Source of the DNA: Eutreptiella sp. 'Long Island Sound 2002'
Taxonomy: Eukaryota > Euglenozoa > Euglenophyceae > Eutreptiales > Eutreptiaceae
Length of the DNA: 64,000 bases
NCBI GenBank assembly: GCA_964036045.1
Contig: OZ038388.1
Location: forward strand, 9,400,223-9,464,222
Direction: 5' to 3'
The translations under genes and the position numbers were made by a program. Shown piece by piece: positions 10,853 through 20,540 of this stretch. How positions within the stretch are numbered: position 1 is the stretch's first letter; the number at the start of each line of letters is the position of its first letter. The notes under the pieces were generated by a model that made no database searches, was not told the origin of the DNA, and was given only the letters and a program-made list of their open reading frames with translations.

Positions 10853-11716
10853 ATGCAAGAACCAGGGCCAGACTCCAGTAGCGACCCGGGATCCGAATCG
10901 GACTCCATCAGCTACACGGAGTCGGAGTCTAAGTCCAGAACACCCACAAGTGTATCCAGCGACTCAGGCTCAGACACTAATTCTGATGTCACAGAAAATT
11001 CTACCGGTGAGACAGGAGAGTCTGTTAATGAGTTCCTTATCCAAACTATGCCCCAGGAGCCTCATGTCTCCCTTCAACCCCAGCCCCCCGCGAGTACCAC
11101 TGTTTTTTACACCCCCCCAGCCGCCCGCCCCAGAATCACCCCCCCACTGCGAGTTTATTTCCTGCCCCCCCCAGCCCCATGCAGAGGCCTGCCTCCGTCT
11201 ATTAGGTACATCCAGGACTTTGTCTCACCCGCAATTGAGGCTGACCTTCGCGTATTAGCCCGGGAAGTCACAGAGTACGACCGCAAAGCCCGGAGATACA
11301 TCAAACAATACGGTCTCTTGTATACCCCCGACACCACCATGCCTGCCCCCCTCCTGCCCCTTCAAGCATCAGCCCCGACACTGGTCATGCGCCTCATAGA
11401 GGATATTCAGCAATTATTGGGAATTCGGATCCACCAGATGATTATACTCCGCTACCCCCCCAATCAGGGAATTTTTAGGCATACTGATAGACCAGAGTTA
11501 GGGGAAATAGTCATCAGTCTCAGCCTGGCCAGCTCCACCCACATGGATTTTTACTGGAACGGGAACCAAGAACCTTCTTTCTCCTTGCCTCTCAGCCCCA
11601 GGTCACTCCTGATTTTGTCTGAAGAGGCCCGTTACTCTTGGAAACATGGCATCAAGGGAGAAAATGTTCACACTGAGCGAATCAGCTACACCTTCCGCGG
11701 AGACGCTTCCCACTAG
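10853..11716 (+). CDS. AlkB-type 2-oxoglutarate/Fe(II) dioxygenase ORF of the LINE
   Basis: The first ~90 residues are Ser/Glu/Asp-rich and probably disordered. The rest is an AlkB fold. The iron ligands are visible as H210-x-D212 in 'FRHTDRPELGEIV' and H265 in 'RYSWKHGI'. The 2-oxoglutarate-binding R-x5-R is R276/R282 in 'ERISYTFR'. AlkB enzymes remove alkyl lesions from nucleic acids by oxidative demethylation. The frame stays open upstream of this Met, across the end of the LINE ORF (which is in another frame). Expression could therefore use frameshifting, reinitiation from the TGATG, or a separate start. All catalytic residues look intact. A cellular AlkB pseudogene captured by chance is the main alternative. 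Confidence 0.8.
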   Translation: MQEPGPDSSSDPGSESDSISYTESESKSRTPTSVSSDSGSDTNSDVTENSTGETGESVNEFLIQTMPQEPHVSLQPQPPASTTVFYTPPAARPRITPPLRVYFLPPPAPCRGLPPSIRYIQDFVSPAIEADLRVLAREVTEYDRKARRYIKQYGLLYTPDTTMPAPLLPLQASAPTLVMRLIEDIQQLLGIRIHQMIILRYPPNQGIFRHTDRPELGEIVISLSLASSTHMDFYWNGNQEPSFSLPLSPRSLLILSEEARYSWKHGIKGENVHTERISYTFRGDASH

Positions 11717-14050
11717 AGCTACTGATTTAGGACAGCCACCTTCCAACCCCCCCCCCCCGGTTTGCTTCTCCTCCACATCACTGACACTGATTCAAGTCTC
11801 CAGCTCACACCAGTTTGTATTTGCCCAGCCCCCTCCATCTGCTTATCATCTGCAGGACACCAGAAATTCCCTTCCGTGTGTTGCTCACCTTCGTCACCGT
11901 TCCATCCGCTGACATATGCCGCGATGTCCTGACTGATGCAGGAGAGTAACCAGACCTTAAACTCGCCGTCACAGTCAATTATCGGCCCACTGCACTGTCC
12001 GCGCATTGGGTCTGGCAACAGGCTTTTCACTGTGACCGGCTGATAACAGACAGTGCCTGCAGCCGATTTCTATAAACGCTTGTCTGGATTGAACAACCCT
12101 GCCCCAGGATCTCCCCTGTGCCTCCAGTGGATTCGGAACTGTCTATATGCCCCCCCCCCCCCCCCTTGTTCTGGCGTTTCACCCTGCTCGGTCTCCACCC
12201 TGTCAACATGTGAAGACAAGTCCGGCCAGGAAAAGATGTTAGTGGTACCAAGCGCATTTCAGGTCCCCATTCGGGCGGCCAGACAGCCACGCAGCAACTG
12301 CAATTCTGATGCGTCCATTCAGTGAGTCCGATCAATCCTGTGCTTCACGACCAGCGAAAGCATTTAAATGTACATCCAGGCGTATGGTTCAAGTCAGTTT
12401 CCTCCCCTGAGTCAGTGACCTCAGTGTCAGTGTCCAGCCTGGCTTCTTGGTCGGATCCGGAAGTTCCAGGCACGTCACAGGTTCCCGTGTCCGCCCCCTT
12501 GCAACTGTCCTGCTCGGGCCACTGCTTAGGAGGGGATACAGTACAGTCTCACAGTTTTTCGGTGCCAGTGCAGAAAAATTGTACAGTCCAGTCCTGTCTG
12601 CGGCTTCATAATTTGATATGCCATTCCATACCGCTCCGTCTTTCAGTGAGTCCCTGTGACAAAAGGTAACAGACCCCTGTGCCTGCATGATTGTACCTCA
12701 GCCCTCCCCCCTGCACACATTGTAGGGTCACCTTGCCCGCCCCCTGCAACTCTCCTGACTCATTCCACATCATGCTCCAGTGATACTGTCCCGTTTCACA
12801 GAATACCGATGTCGATGTGCTGCCGGGTCTAGCCATAATTAATCAGCCATTAAATGACGCCCCGTCTTGTGCTGCCCGGTCTTGTCTGCTGTTTACGCAG
12901 TGTGATCTGCCATCACTTGACGCTCCGTCCTTCAGTATTTTTCTGTACCAAAGGGTAACAGGCCCTGTATTTCTGCGACATGATGCCTCAACCCCCCCCC
13001 CCCCCCCACACACGTCTCAAGATCACCGGGCCCGCCCGCTACAACTTTCCTGCCTCGTATCACGTCCTGCTCCAGAGGACATGCAGTCCGGTTTCACTGT
13101 CGGTGCAGAAATGCCACACGTGCAGCCCAAACCTGTCTGTTTTTTCCAAGAATTTGATCTGCCTTTACATGACGCTCTGTCCTTCAATGTGTTTCTGTGC
13201 CAAAGGGAACCAGGGATCCAGGGGCCCAGCACTCGCAGGGACCAGGGACGAGGGGAGTGTGTGTTTAGAAGATCTTCCTGGATGCTCTTGATCTAATTAT
13301 GTTTTTATTTTTTTTTCTTCGCTCCTGTTTGCTCCTGCTTTCCCAAGAAACGGGATTTTTCGGGTGTGCTGAGCGCTCCCCCAAGGTAAAGCTGACAGCG
13401 TTTTCTCAGTACCAAAAGCATGCGGCAAGAAGCCTGATGGCTCCCGCGGTTTTTGCCACTGAAAAAACACAGCGAGTAGCCCAGAGGAAGGACATCCCCC
13501 AGGATCCCCTCAGGCTCCCTTGGTGAAACGCAAAAGTACTTGGTGCAGGCAATCCGGCCCGATCAGGTTGACACCAGATCCCGGATCCCACCGCGCAACA
13601 ACATCAAATGTACTTACTCAGTTTACATAGATTGATCACACTCCTCTTAATCTACTCTTGTAAGCTACCAGTGCCCCGGGCGTAACGCGGGGACACACAG
13701 TGCAAAAAAGGTTGGTGAAAAATTGTGACGTTGCAAGCAAAAACACAGAGACAGGGTACAGGGGACAGGTTGAAAAAGAAATGACAGTGCAGATGTAGAC
13801 ACAGGGGCAGGGCATGGGGGACTTGCTCAGGCCGATCAGGCTGAACGCGGCCGCCCGGGGTGTAGTCAAGGACTCAGGGGGGGGGGGGGTTCCACTGTGT
13901 ACTGGCCTTCGGAGCAGTGCAACGCAAAGCAAGGACTGAATCAGGACGAGTGCCCAGAGTACAGACAGTGAAGGTCGCCTGTGATCTGTATGTACAGGCC
14001 ATGAGGGCAGGACCAAGTTAGATTAACGAGATCGTCAGCGAAATGCCTCG
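11717..14050 (+). other. Non-coding 3' region of the forward LINE
   Basis: I see no convincing ORF here. The region has homopolymer C-runs (for example near 11747, 12153 and 12993), a G-run near 13880, and the degenerate repeat array described separately. It most likely holds the 3' UTR of the LINE plus the unlocated junction with the older LINE. Confidence 0.55.
12480..13290 (+). repeat. Three degenerate ~270-290 bp tandem repeats in the LINE 3' region
   Basis: Three stretches share the order 'cgccc.ctgcaact.tcctg', 'tgctc', 'ggtgcagaa', 'tctg', 'atttgatatgcc/atttgatctgcc', 'ctccgtc.ttcagt', 'aaagggtaacag' and then a C-rich run. They start near 12490, 12737 and 13030. The copies have diverged by many substitutions and small indels. 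Confidence 0.6.
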
Positions 14051-14097
14051 AATCGACGTTCCCTGTGAAGGAGAGCGATGGCAGGGGGAGGGCGTGG

Positions 14098-14445
14098 TCA
14101 CAGTGGCAGTGGGCCCGTCCAGTCTGCAGAGATGAAGGGGTTGGGTCTGTTGGGGGGGCGTTTTGGGATTGCGTGTTCCAAGACCGCAGTGACAGAATCC
14201 ATCGCTCCCACCTTCTTGTCCTGCACAACGCTGAGCCCTCTGCGCACCAACAGCGGCACCCCCTGCGCCCACTCCCGCTGGTACTCTCTCCCCTCCTTGT
14301 CGTACGTCTGCGCGCACACTACGTTGTCCTTCCCCTGCAACCTTATCTCCTGGTACGCCACCACGTCGGGGTCGGCCTCATGCAGCTTCATCTGCTGCCA
14401 CGCTGCCTTGTCCGCTCGATACAGTGCCGCGGGGTCATTATGGGT
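14098..14445 (-). pseudogene. Reverse-strand LINE endonuclease, N-terminal fragment
   Basis: 'DPDVVAYQEIRLQGKDN' is the L/Y-Q-E motif bearing the catalytic Glu of APE-type endonucleases. It is followed by a segment containing 'GVPLLVRRGLSV', typical of the second strand pair. The domain breaks off near 14.1 kb and resumes at 5.7 kb, so the forward LINE inserted within it. The upstream part (14.45-14.59 kb) is low-complexity linker. Confidence 0.7.
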
Positions 14446-14594
14446 CTACAACTTCTTGCGTTGCCACCTGCCCTCCCCATCCACTCGTAGATCCCCGTTG
14501 TCTGTCGTGCCTTTGTCCTCCCCTTTGTTCCTTCCCCCCTGTCTCGTCTGGCTTCTTTCTTCTTCTTCCCGGCCGCCCCCCGCTTCATTAATTG

Positions 14595-14797
14595 TCACTT
14601 CCTCTTCTTGTTCTTCCCCCCCGCCGCCACCTCTTCTCCTTCCAATTCTCTCGCCTCCTGCTCCGGAACCAGCTTCCCGTGTATTTCCATCTCCCTACCT
14701 TGCGGCCATACCTGCAACCTTTCCACCGGGTACGGCAGTCTCTCCTCATCCCCCTCCCCCTGATCCTCCCACTGCACGATGGCTGCCCTCGTCACAT
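14595..14797 (-). pseudogene. C-terminal end of LINE ORF1, separated by the hAT insertion
   Basis: This charged segment ends in 'GGKNKKRK' and a stop. It is the continuation of the ORF1 frame that is interrupted at 16242. The 8-bp duplication GTCCCTTG lies at the junction on each side. No recognisable domain is visible. The basic tail would fit an RNA-binding ORF1 product. Confidence 0.65.
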
Positions 14798-14805
14798 GTC
14801 CCTTG
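14798..14805. repeat. hAT target-site duplication, left copy (GTCCCTTG)
   Basis: The 8-bp GTCCCTTG immediately precedes CAGGGTTGGG and recurs exactly at 16242-16249 after the other terminus. Eight bp is the hAT-superfamily length. Confidence 0.85.
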
Positions 14806-16241
14806 CAGGGTTGGGATAAGCGAGCGTTTAGCGACTGAACGGTCGTTTGTTTGTTACGCTTAGGGAAATTCATTAACAAACGACGTTTTAACAAACGACG
14901 GCCCGCAGGCCCCTGCCGCGGCGTAGCGCGCGCACTACTTGTGTGCTGTTTTCGATGTTTTGCACATGTTTGTATTATTAATTTTGGATTTATGCACATT
15001 GCATCTCTGTATTTTGCTTTTAGCTCAGTGGTGTCATGGCCGGCAAAGGCCATGGAACTTTTTGGCCATGCCGAGCTTGTCAGAAGTGGGAGAACTGATG
15101 AGTGAAGCTGCGGAACTACAAACAGGCGTGTGCGGTACCAATTTGCTGCTGCTGGTGCTTCCTGTGCTACCATGTGCCTTGTCCGTGAATTTTTGGAGCG
15201 AAACGTGACGAATTCTACCACGGTGAAATCCAGAAAACACGAAGAAGCAACCCGTCGCCGAAGCTTGCAGCGATCAGCGTGATGACCACCCTACTGACGA
15301 GCGGCGTGTATGTTCGGGCCTCAGCCCCTCTCCCTGTGCAAGCGCAAGCCTCATGCTCCAGTGATGCGTCCACCAACGTGCAAGCCTCAGCAGTGGGCAT
15401 AGAATCAGGGCGAAGCAGTCCTGCGCGCACTGCGCGGGACTTCAAGGCGAAGCAGCACTGCGCGTAAAGTCAAGGCGAAGCAGCACTGCGCGTGAAGTCA
15501 AGGCGAAGCAGCACTGAGCGTAGAATCAGAGCGAAGCAGCACTGCGCGCACGGCGTGTGAAGTCAGGGCGACGCGTGAAGTCAGGGCGACGCAGCACTGC
15601 CTGGGGCGACCTCCGCGCTGCGCCCAAGCGCCAAGGTAAATAAGCGTCGTCTGCCTCCAGTTGTATTCGCCAGAAGTCTTGTTTTCAGTGTGTGTCACGT
15701 GCGTGTGCCTGTCATTCACATGCAATGAGTGGATCTGTAAATTTGACTTTGGCCTCTGTGCCTCCATCAACCCTGAGGCGTGGCATGCATGTGTGTATTG
15801 ATATCCTGATGTGTAGCCTTGCCTTTGTTTAGCTCTGTTGAATCCTGGGACCCCTCTTTCAAGGCCCACGCTTAGCGCTGGACCAGGAAGAAGACAGTGT
15901 GCAGTAAAGTCGACGTTAAAGTATTCTTTGTGTCTGAGTTGCAGGGCAAGACAGGGTAGAGCTGAAAAGTCATTTGCACGGTGTTTTAAGAAACATTGTC
16001 TTTTTGGCTGAACTGCAGGCAGGGTAGTGCATAAAAGGAAAATATTTTGGAAAATATTGTGGAAAGGACCAATGGGGCAGAATAGAAATAAGCAAACGAT
16101 TAGAAGCAAACCGAAAGGACATTAACAAGGAAACAAATTAACAAACGACGTTCGTTTATTTTCATCGTTCGTTCGTTCGTTCGTTTGTTCGTTAATTTTC
16201 CAAAAAAAATTAACAAACAACGTTTGTTAATCCCAACCCTG
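14806..16241. mobile_element. Non-autonomous hAT-type DNA transposon (1436 bp)
   Basis: The ends are CAGGGTTGGGATAA and TTAATCCCAACCCTG, which are inverted repeats of about 12-14 bp. They are flanked by a perfect 8-bp duplication. CAGGG termini with 8-bp duplications are diagnostic of hAT. Subterminal 'AACAAACGACGTT' motifs and TTCG runs occur near both ends (14.87-14.9 and 16.13-16.23 kb). No transposase ORF is present; the longest internal frames are short and feature-less. Removing the element would rejoin the LINE ORF1 frame, which shows that it inserted after the LINE. Confidence 0.9.
15440..15612 (+). repeat. 28-bp tandem repeats inside the hAT element
   Basis: About five units are built on 'aaggcgaagcagcactgcgc', with a 28-bp period. 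The later units are irregular, with shortened copies near 15555-15600. Confidence 0.75.
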
Positions 16242-17400
16242 GTCCCTTGTGATTTTGTTGTTCGATCGTCTCCTCCACTGTTCCCACATACCTCCTCCAC
16301 TTCCCACTCACTTTGTGCGGACCATACACTGTCATCCCTTCCCGCACCGCCCCCTGCTCTTCACACCCCCGCTGCTCCTCCCCGTACCTGACTCCCCTCG
16401 CCCGTTTCCTTCTTGGCCTCCTTTCCCCTTCCCCCTCCTGCTGCTGCTCTGCTTGAAGATCCTGCTCGTCCGCCTCTCTCCCCCGCTTGCCGCCCTCCCT
16501 CTCACCGCCCTCTCTTGTCCCCTCCCCATTGCTCCCCTCCTCCACCCTGTCTCCAACAGCACTCTCCTGCCCTCCTCCATCCACTTCTCCCTCTTTCACC
16601 CCTTCTTCTCCCTCCTCTCTGTCTTCCCGCCCGCCCGCTGCCAGTCCCGGCTCCCGGCCTTCCTCTCCCCGCGCTTGGTCCTGCCCCCTTTCGTCTCCTT
16701 CCTCCTCACCATCCCCCACTATGAACCGCATTCGTCCCCCTCTTCCCCTCCGCATCCCCCTCCACCTACTTGGCCTCTCCCCCCCCTGATCGTCTTCCAC
16801 CTCCAGGCCTGTCTTCCTGGCCTCCTCCGTGAGCCTTCTCGCTCTCTCCAATGCCTCCTTCCTGTGCCCGTCCTCCGTTCCGGGTGCCACGATCCACCTC
16901 GGCTGCTCCCCCCCCCTGCTGCTGGCCACCCACTCCAATGCCAACCGGATCTGTTCCCTGATATCTTCCGCTTCTTCCGCCTCCGCACACCTATCCATTT
17001 GCGACTCCAACGCCCGTAGGACGGCCATCTCGCGTACCTCCTTCGTTCTTTCAACCCTCACCTCTTCCACCTCCCCGACCCTTCGCATGAGCGGGTGCTC
17101 CACCCTTTTCAACGGCGCCGCCGTATACACCACCGCTTGGCGCCTATCCCCCCTGGGTTCGACGACCCACCACGTGTGTCCGTCCTGCACCAGGTCCGTG
17201 ACCCCTTGGTCTGCAGCCCCCGTGGCACTCGCCTGTGGGGACACTACTTGTATTGTGTGCCCTTTGGCCCTCCTCCCCGCCGCCTCGTCATAGTCAACCA
17301 TGGTCATAACCTTGCGCATCCGGTGCATTTCTGTGTCTGGGTCCCACTCTCCGGCCATGCCTCTGCTTCGCCGCACTGTCTCCCCAACGTACAGCGCCAT
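16242..17400 (-). pseudogene. LINE ORF1 (gag-like), main part
   Basis: The frame starts at Met 17400 ('MALYVGETVRR') and runs for about 385 codons to the hAT insertion. The N-terminal third is mixed ('MHRMRKVMTMVDYDEAAG', 'TWWVVEPRGDRRQ'). The middle is Glu/Arg-rich and likely coiled coil ('RALESQMDRCAEAEEAEDI'). The rest is low-complexity Gly/Glu/Arg. No RRM or zinc knuckle is visible. Its position upstream of the endonuclease on the same strand suggests a LINE ORF1 nucleic-acid chaperone. The tail continues at 14797-14595. Confidence 0.6.
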
Positions 17401-17529
17401 GGCGAAGACCTGCCTTGTGGGCCCCGAAAAACCTCTACTGTTCTGCTCGTGCTGTCCACACACGCCGCTACCACATAGGATTTTATGACGTCCAAAAATC
17501 CCAAAACCTGCAACATAAAAAAACACACT

Positions 17530-18246
17530 TTTAAGTAGTTAGCATGCTGTAAATTGTGCTTGGGCGATCTGTGTCCCCATACAACATGCTTTTTTGCATC
17601 CAGCACCCTCAAAATAGGGGTGGGGAGGTCTTCAACTGCTTGGCTGGAGCAAAAAACACAATTTTTCACCAAAAAGGGGCCATTTTTTGCCGTTGGTTTC
17701 CATGAAAAATGGCAAATTTTGGTGCATACGCATGCTGTAAATTGCGTTCTTGTGATCTGTGTGCCCCTACAACCTGCTTGTTAGCATCCAGCACCCTCAA
17801 AATAGGGGGAGGGGGTCTTCAACTGCTTATCTGAAGCTAAAAAAACTCAATTTTTGGCCAAAAAAAAGCCATTTTTGGCCGTTTTTTCATGAAAAATGGC
17901 AAATTTTGGTGCATACACATGCTGTAAACTCTGTTCTCGTGACATATATGCCTCCACAACCTGCTTTTTCGTATCCAGCACCCTCCAAATGGAGGGGGGG
18001 GGTCTTCAACTGCTTGTCTGAGGCCAAGAGAACTCAATTTTTGACCGGAAAACGGCCATTTTTTGCGATTTTTCATGAAAAACAACAAATTTTGGTACAT
18101 ACGGATGCTGTGAATTGTTTTTTCCTGCTCTGTGTCCCCCTACATCCTGCTTTTTTGCATCCAGCCCCCCCAAAATAAGGGGGGGAGGGGTCTTCAACTG
18201 CTTGTCTGGGGCCAAAAACGTTCAATTTTTGACCAAAAAACGGCCA
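17530..18246. repeat. Four-copy ~187-bp satellite at the LINE/viral junction
   Basis: 'gcatccagcaccctcaaaat' followed by 'ggtcttcaactgctt' and 'gaaaaatggcaaattttggt' recurs at 17596, 17784, 17971 and 18157 (spacings 188, 187, 186). Between units are T- and A-rich stretches. The array stops abruptly at about 18246, where virus-type coding sequence begins. It has no coding potential. Confidence 0.9.
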
Positions 18247-18247
18247 C

Positions 18248-19372
18248 ATGGTGACATTGGATCAGAACGCTGACGGTCGCCAACATATAAACGCCTGCCA
18301 TCAGAATATACAGCATTTCGCAACTGCCTGCAGTGATTCAACACTTCTGCTTCCAGAGGACGACGATTGCCTTGGTTGTGTATTTCCACTACCACAACGG
18401 AGCCACATATCTCAACATGTCAAACAAATGTGAGACAACTTACGGTTTCAGAAGGCGATATTCGATTTCTGGCACAAAAACGGCGGTAGTCACTGTATAC
18501 AGTATGGTGATCTACACCATATCACCTCACCAAACACCAAGTATTGTACCACGGGCAACATGGCATGTGCTTGTATGTATACCTCATGCAAACATTGTGG
18601 GCTGACACATAGTTTTGGCAATGCAGTCCGCAGATACCTACTCACGTCTATGCCGTGTATTCTCAATGAGGGGCTGTACCAGGCAATATCCGGTACAATC
18701 GCCAATACAAAATCAGAAGTACTTTACAGCATTTTGCTTGAAGATTCCATTGTACCCGGGTTGAGGTCTGGTTTACCAGAATCTGGTCGTGGTCAGTTTC
18801 GTGGATGGCCGGGTAAGTTCTCACGACCACTTCGTCAGTTGGATTGTACGTTGATTCTTATGCTGGTGGTCTGTAGTGCTCATTGGAAGTCCAACTTGAT
18901 GAGTTATGTCATGGACAAGACAACACATCAGCAATGGCTCCCACGGGCAGTTGCACATTCCTGGGTGTGTTGTACGTCAGATTTTGCAGATGCCATGGTA
19001 AGGCATCTGATGGAGGCATTTATATTTGCAGGCACATGGCATATCTTCGCTGATGATCTGGTGGTGGCTTTTGCTGCATTACAATCATCAAAACAGCGTT
19101 TGGATGCAGAAGAATTGAACAACAATACAGAGGAGGCATTATTCAGCAGTCTGCTGAATCTATGCAATGCTCAAGAACCATCTGGGGGGATCACAAGTCA
19201 TCCGTGGTATTTCTGTAGAAGTACAACGCGTTCAGTAACATCAGGTTGTGTAGTTCAAATTGTTCCGTGCACAAGGCAAATTGCAGGCAACAACAATTGT
19301 GAATATAATACACCGTTGACCGGTGAAACATTTGTTGTGCAATTTCTGAACATGTCTGCAGAAGTACAATGA
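18248..19372 (+). pseudogene. Virus-type ORF with a possible Rpb3/Rpb11-like (alpha-type) motif
   Basis: One frame runs 375 codons from the satellite edge, broken only by TGA at 18431-18433. Its centre reads 'THSFGNAVRRYLLTSMP', which resembles the (T)-x-x-N-x-(L/V)-R-R-x-L-L signature of alpha-like RNA polymerase subunits (Rpb3, Rpb11, bacterial alpha). The motif follows a Cys-rich stretch. The other half is unremarkable. Its place just upstream of the rpb1 C-half supports a transcription role, but one motif is weak evidence. The N-terminus is probably truncated at the satellite junction. Confidence 0.4.
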
Positions 19373-19392
19373 CGATACCCAATGTGAATAAA

Positions 19393-19962
19393 ATGGCCGT
19401 TGTGGCAACACACAGTGTGTGTTTCTTTCACGGTACCAGTCTCAGAGAATTGAGAGAAGTGTGCAACATCTGGCGTATGGCTGTTGATCACCACCTCACG
19501 TATGGCACAGGTAGGTAGGTAGGTATCTTCGGGAGCTCAGGATGCCTCCTTTGACATTGCAGGAAGAAGGTCTTACCAACGGGACGTCCTGTCCCTCCCA
19601 CTGCCCTATGTCAGGTGCCTCTTGAGCCGCTCCCGCATGTGCTTGGGAAGGCATTGTCGCGGCCACCCGGTCCATGTGTCTCACGTATGGCACAATGACA
19701 TGCCTTACACAGGAGGAGGCTGATGCAGTTATGCAAAAAACAGCTATTGCATGTCAAATACCATATCTGAGTACACATACCACAACAACACTGACACGGA
19801 GTTTGACCAAAGTTCAGTTTCCCAGTTGCCCAACCATACGCCATGGATGCCTGGAGGCGATGAGCCAAAAAATGACACACCTTCTTGACAATAAAACGAT
19901 GGCACCAAAGACAAATGTTGGTGTGTTGGATACAATGGCAACAATGGAGAAAATGATGCAGA
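19393..19962 (+). pseudogene. Duplicated 5' fragment of the rpb1 C-half gene
   Basis: This is the left-repeat copy of the start of the gene at 23539. It begins at the equivalent ATG, is interrupted at 19510-19679 by the same small retroelement fragment, and ends where the 3.5-kb element inserts. Differences from the right copy are few. It cannot make a polymerase subunit; it is a by-product of the insertion or duplication. Confidence 0.8.
19510..19679 (-). mobile_element. 5'-truncated non-LTR-like fragment (170 bp) with 15-bp target duplication
   Basis: It is flanked by CTCACGTATGGCACA at 19495-19509 and 19680-19694. On the minus strand it ends in a (TACC)n tail, seen as four GGTA units at 19510. 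Its sequence equals the tail end of the large element starting at 19963. Tail, truncation and target duplication are typical of target-primed reverse transcription. It inserts into the rpb1 C-half and brings an in-frame TAG. Confidence 0.8.
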
Positions 19963-20540
19963 TGTAGGTAGGTAGGTAGGTATCTTCGGGAGCTCGGGAT
20001 GCCTCCTTTGACGGTGCAGGAAGAAGGTCTTACCAAGGGGACGTCCTGTCCCTCCCACTGCCCTATGTTAGGTGCCTCTTGAGCCGCTCCCGAATGTGCT
20101 TGGGAAGGCATTGTCGCGGCCACCCGGTCCATGTGTCCCGGGTGGGAGGCTGTCCCCACATGTGTCCATGAGTAGGGCCACATGCCCCCTCCTTCGGGCG
20201 GCAGCTCTGGGGGCTGCCCAGCCGTTTGGAGTATCTCTCACCACAAGGGGTATTGCTCCCGCTTGTCTACGGTACGACCGCCTCACCCTTGTGGCTTGAG
20301 TTGTGGGGCCGCTCCGCTTGGCAGGCGACCCCCTCCTGGACTGTGTACCGGCTCGCCTGTCACCGGTTGCATCCATGGCTCCGGGTGACGTTTGCCATGG
20401 TCCCCGATGCAGCCTGGCCGGGCTCGGACCAGCAGCCTTGGAGTACCGCTCCTGCCACTGGCCCGGTGGGTCGGCTGGGTCGCCCCAGTGTGTCCGACCC
20501 ATGGGGTGTTGGTTCTTTCCTGTCCCCCGGCCGCCCTACG

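Larger units (their letters stand above)
5704..14050 (+). mobile_element. Forward-strand LINE, 5'-truncated, carrying an AlkB-type ORF
   Basis: The element begins inside its own endonuclease domain, so it is 5'-truncated. It contains one long ORF (5704-10686), an AlkB-like ORF (10.7-11.7 kb) and about 2 kb of repeat-bearing non-coding 3' DNA. It interrupts the endonuclease of the reverse-strand LINE. The 3' boundary is uncertain (somewhere in 13.65-14.16 kb), and I could not find a clear target duplication or poly(A) tail. The ORF is long and free of stops, so it is younger than the LINE it sits in. Confidence 0.75.
849..17400 (-). mobile_element. Reverse-strand LINE (non-LTR retrotransposon), decayed and interrupted by two later insertions
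   Basis: Reading the minus strand from 17400 downwards gives a charged ORF1, an endonuclease N-terminus (14.4-14.1 kb), an endonuclease C-terminus (5.7-5.3 kb), reverse transcriptase (5.2-4.0 kb), a connection region and an RNase H with a terminal CCHC-like motif (2.3-0.85 kb). That is the usual order of an APE-type LINE with RNase H. A hAT element (14806-16241) splits ORF1 and a forward LINE (about 5.7-14 kb) splits the endonuclease. Stops and one frame change mark it as dead. Its exact ends were not found; the 5' end is probably near 17.4-17.5 kb. Confidence 0.85.
19272..19962. repeat. Long direct repeat, left copy (691 bp) flanking the GC-rich element
   Basis: 19272-19962 matches 23418-24109 almost base for base, with a 1-bp insertion near 23689. 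The left copy ends exactly where the inserted element starts and the right copy begins exactly where it ends. That is the layout of a target-site duplication, only far longer than usual. Confidence 0.85.

Noticed and set aside
16249-17019. Pro/Ser/Leu-rich plus-strand frame opposite LINE ORF1
   Set aside because: It is the antisense of a Glu/Arg/Gly-rich protein, and its composition is explained by the opposite strand.
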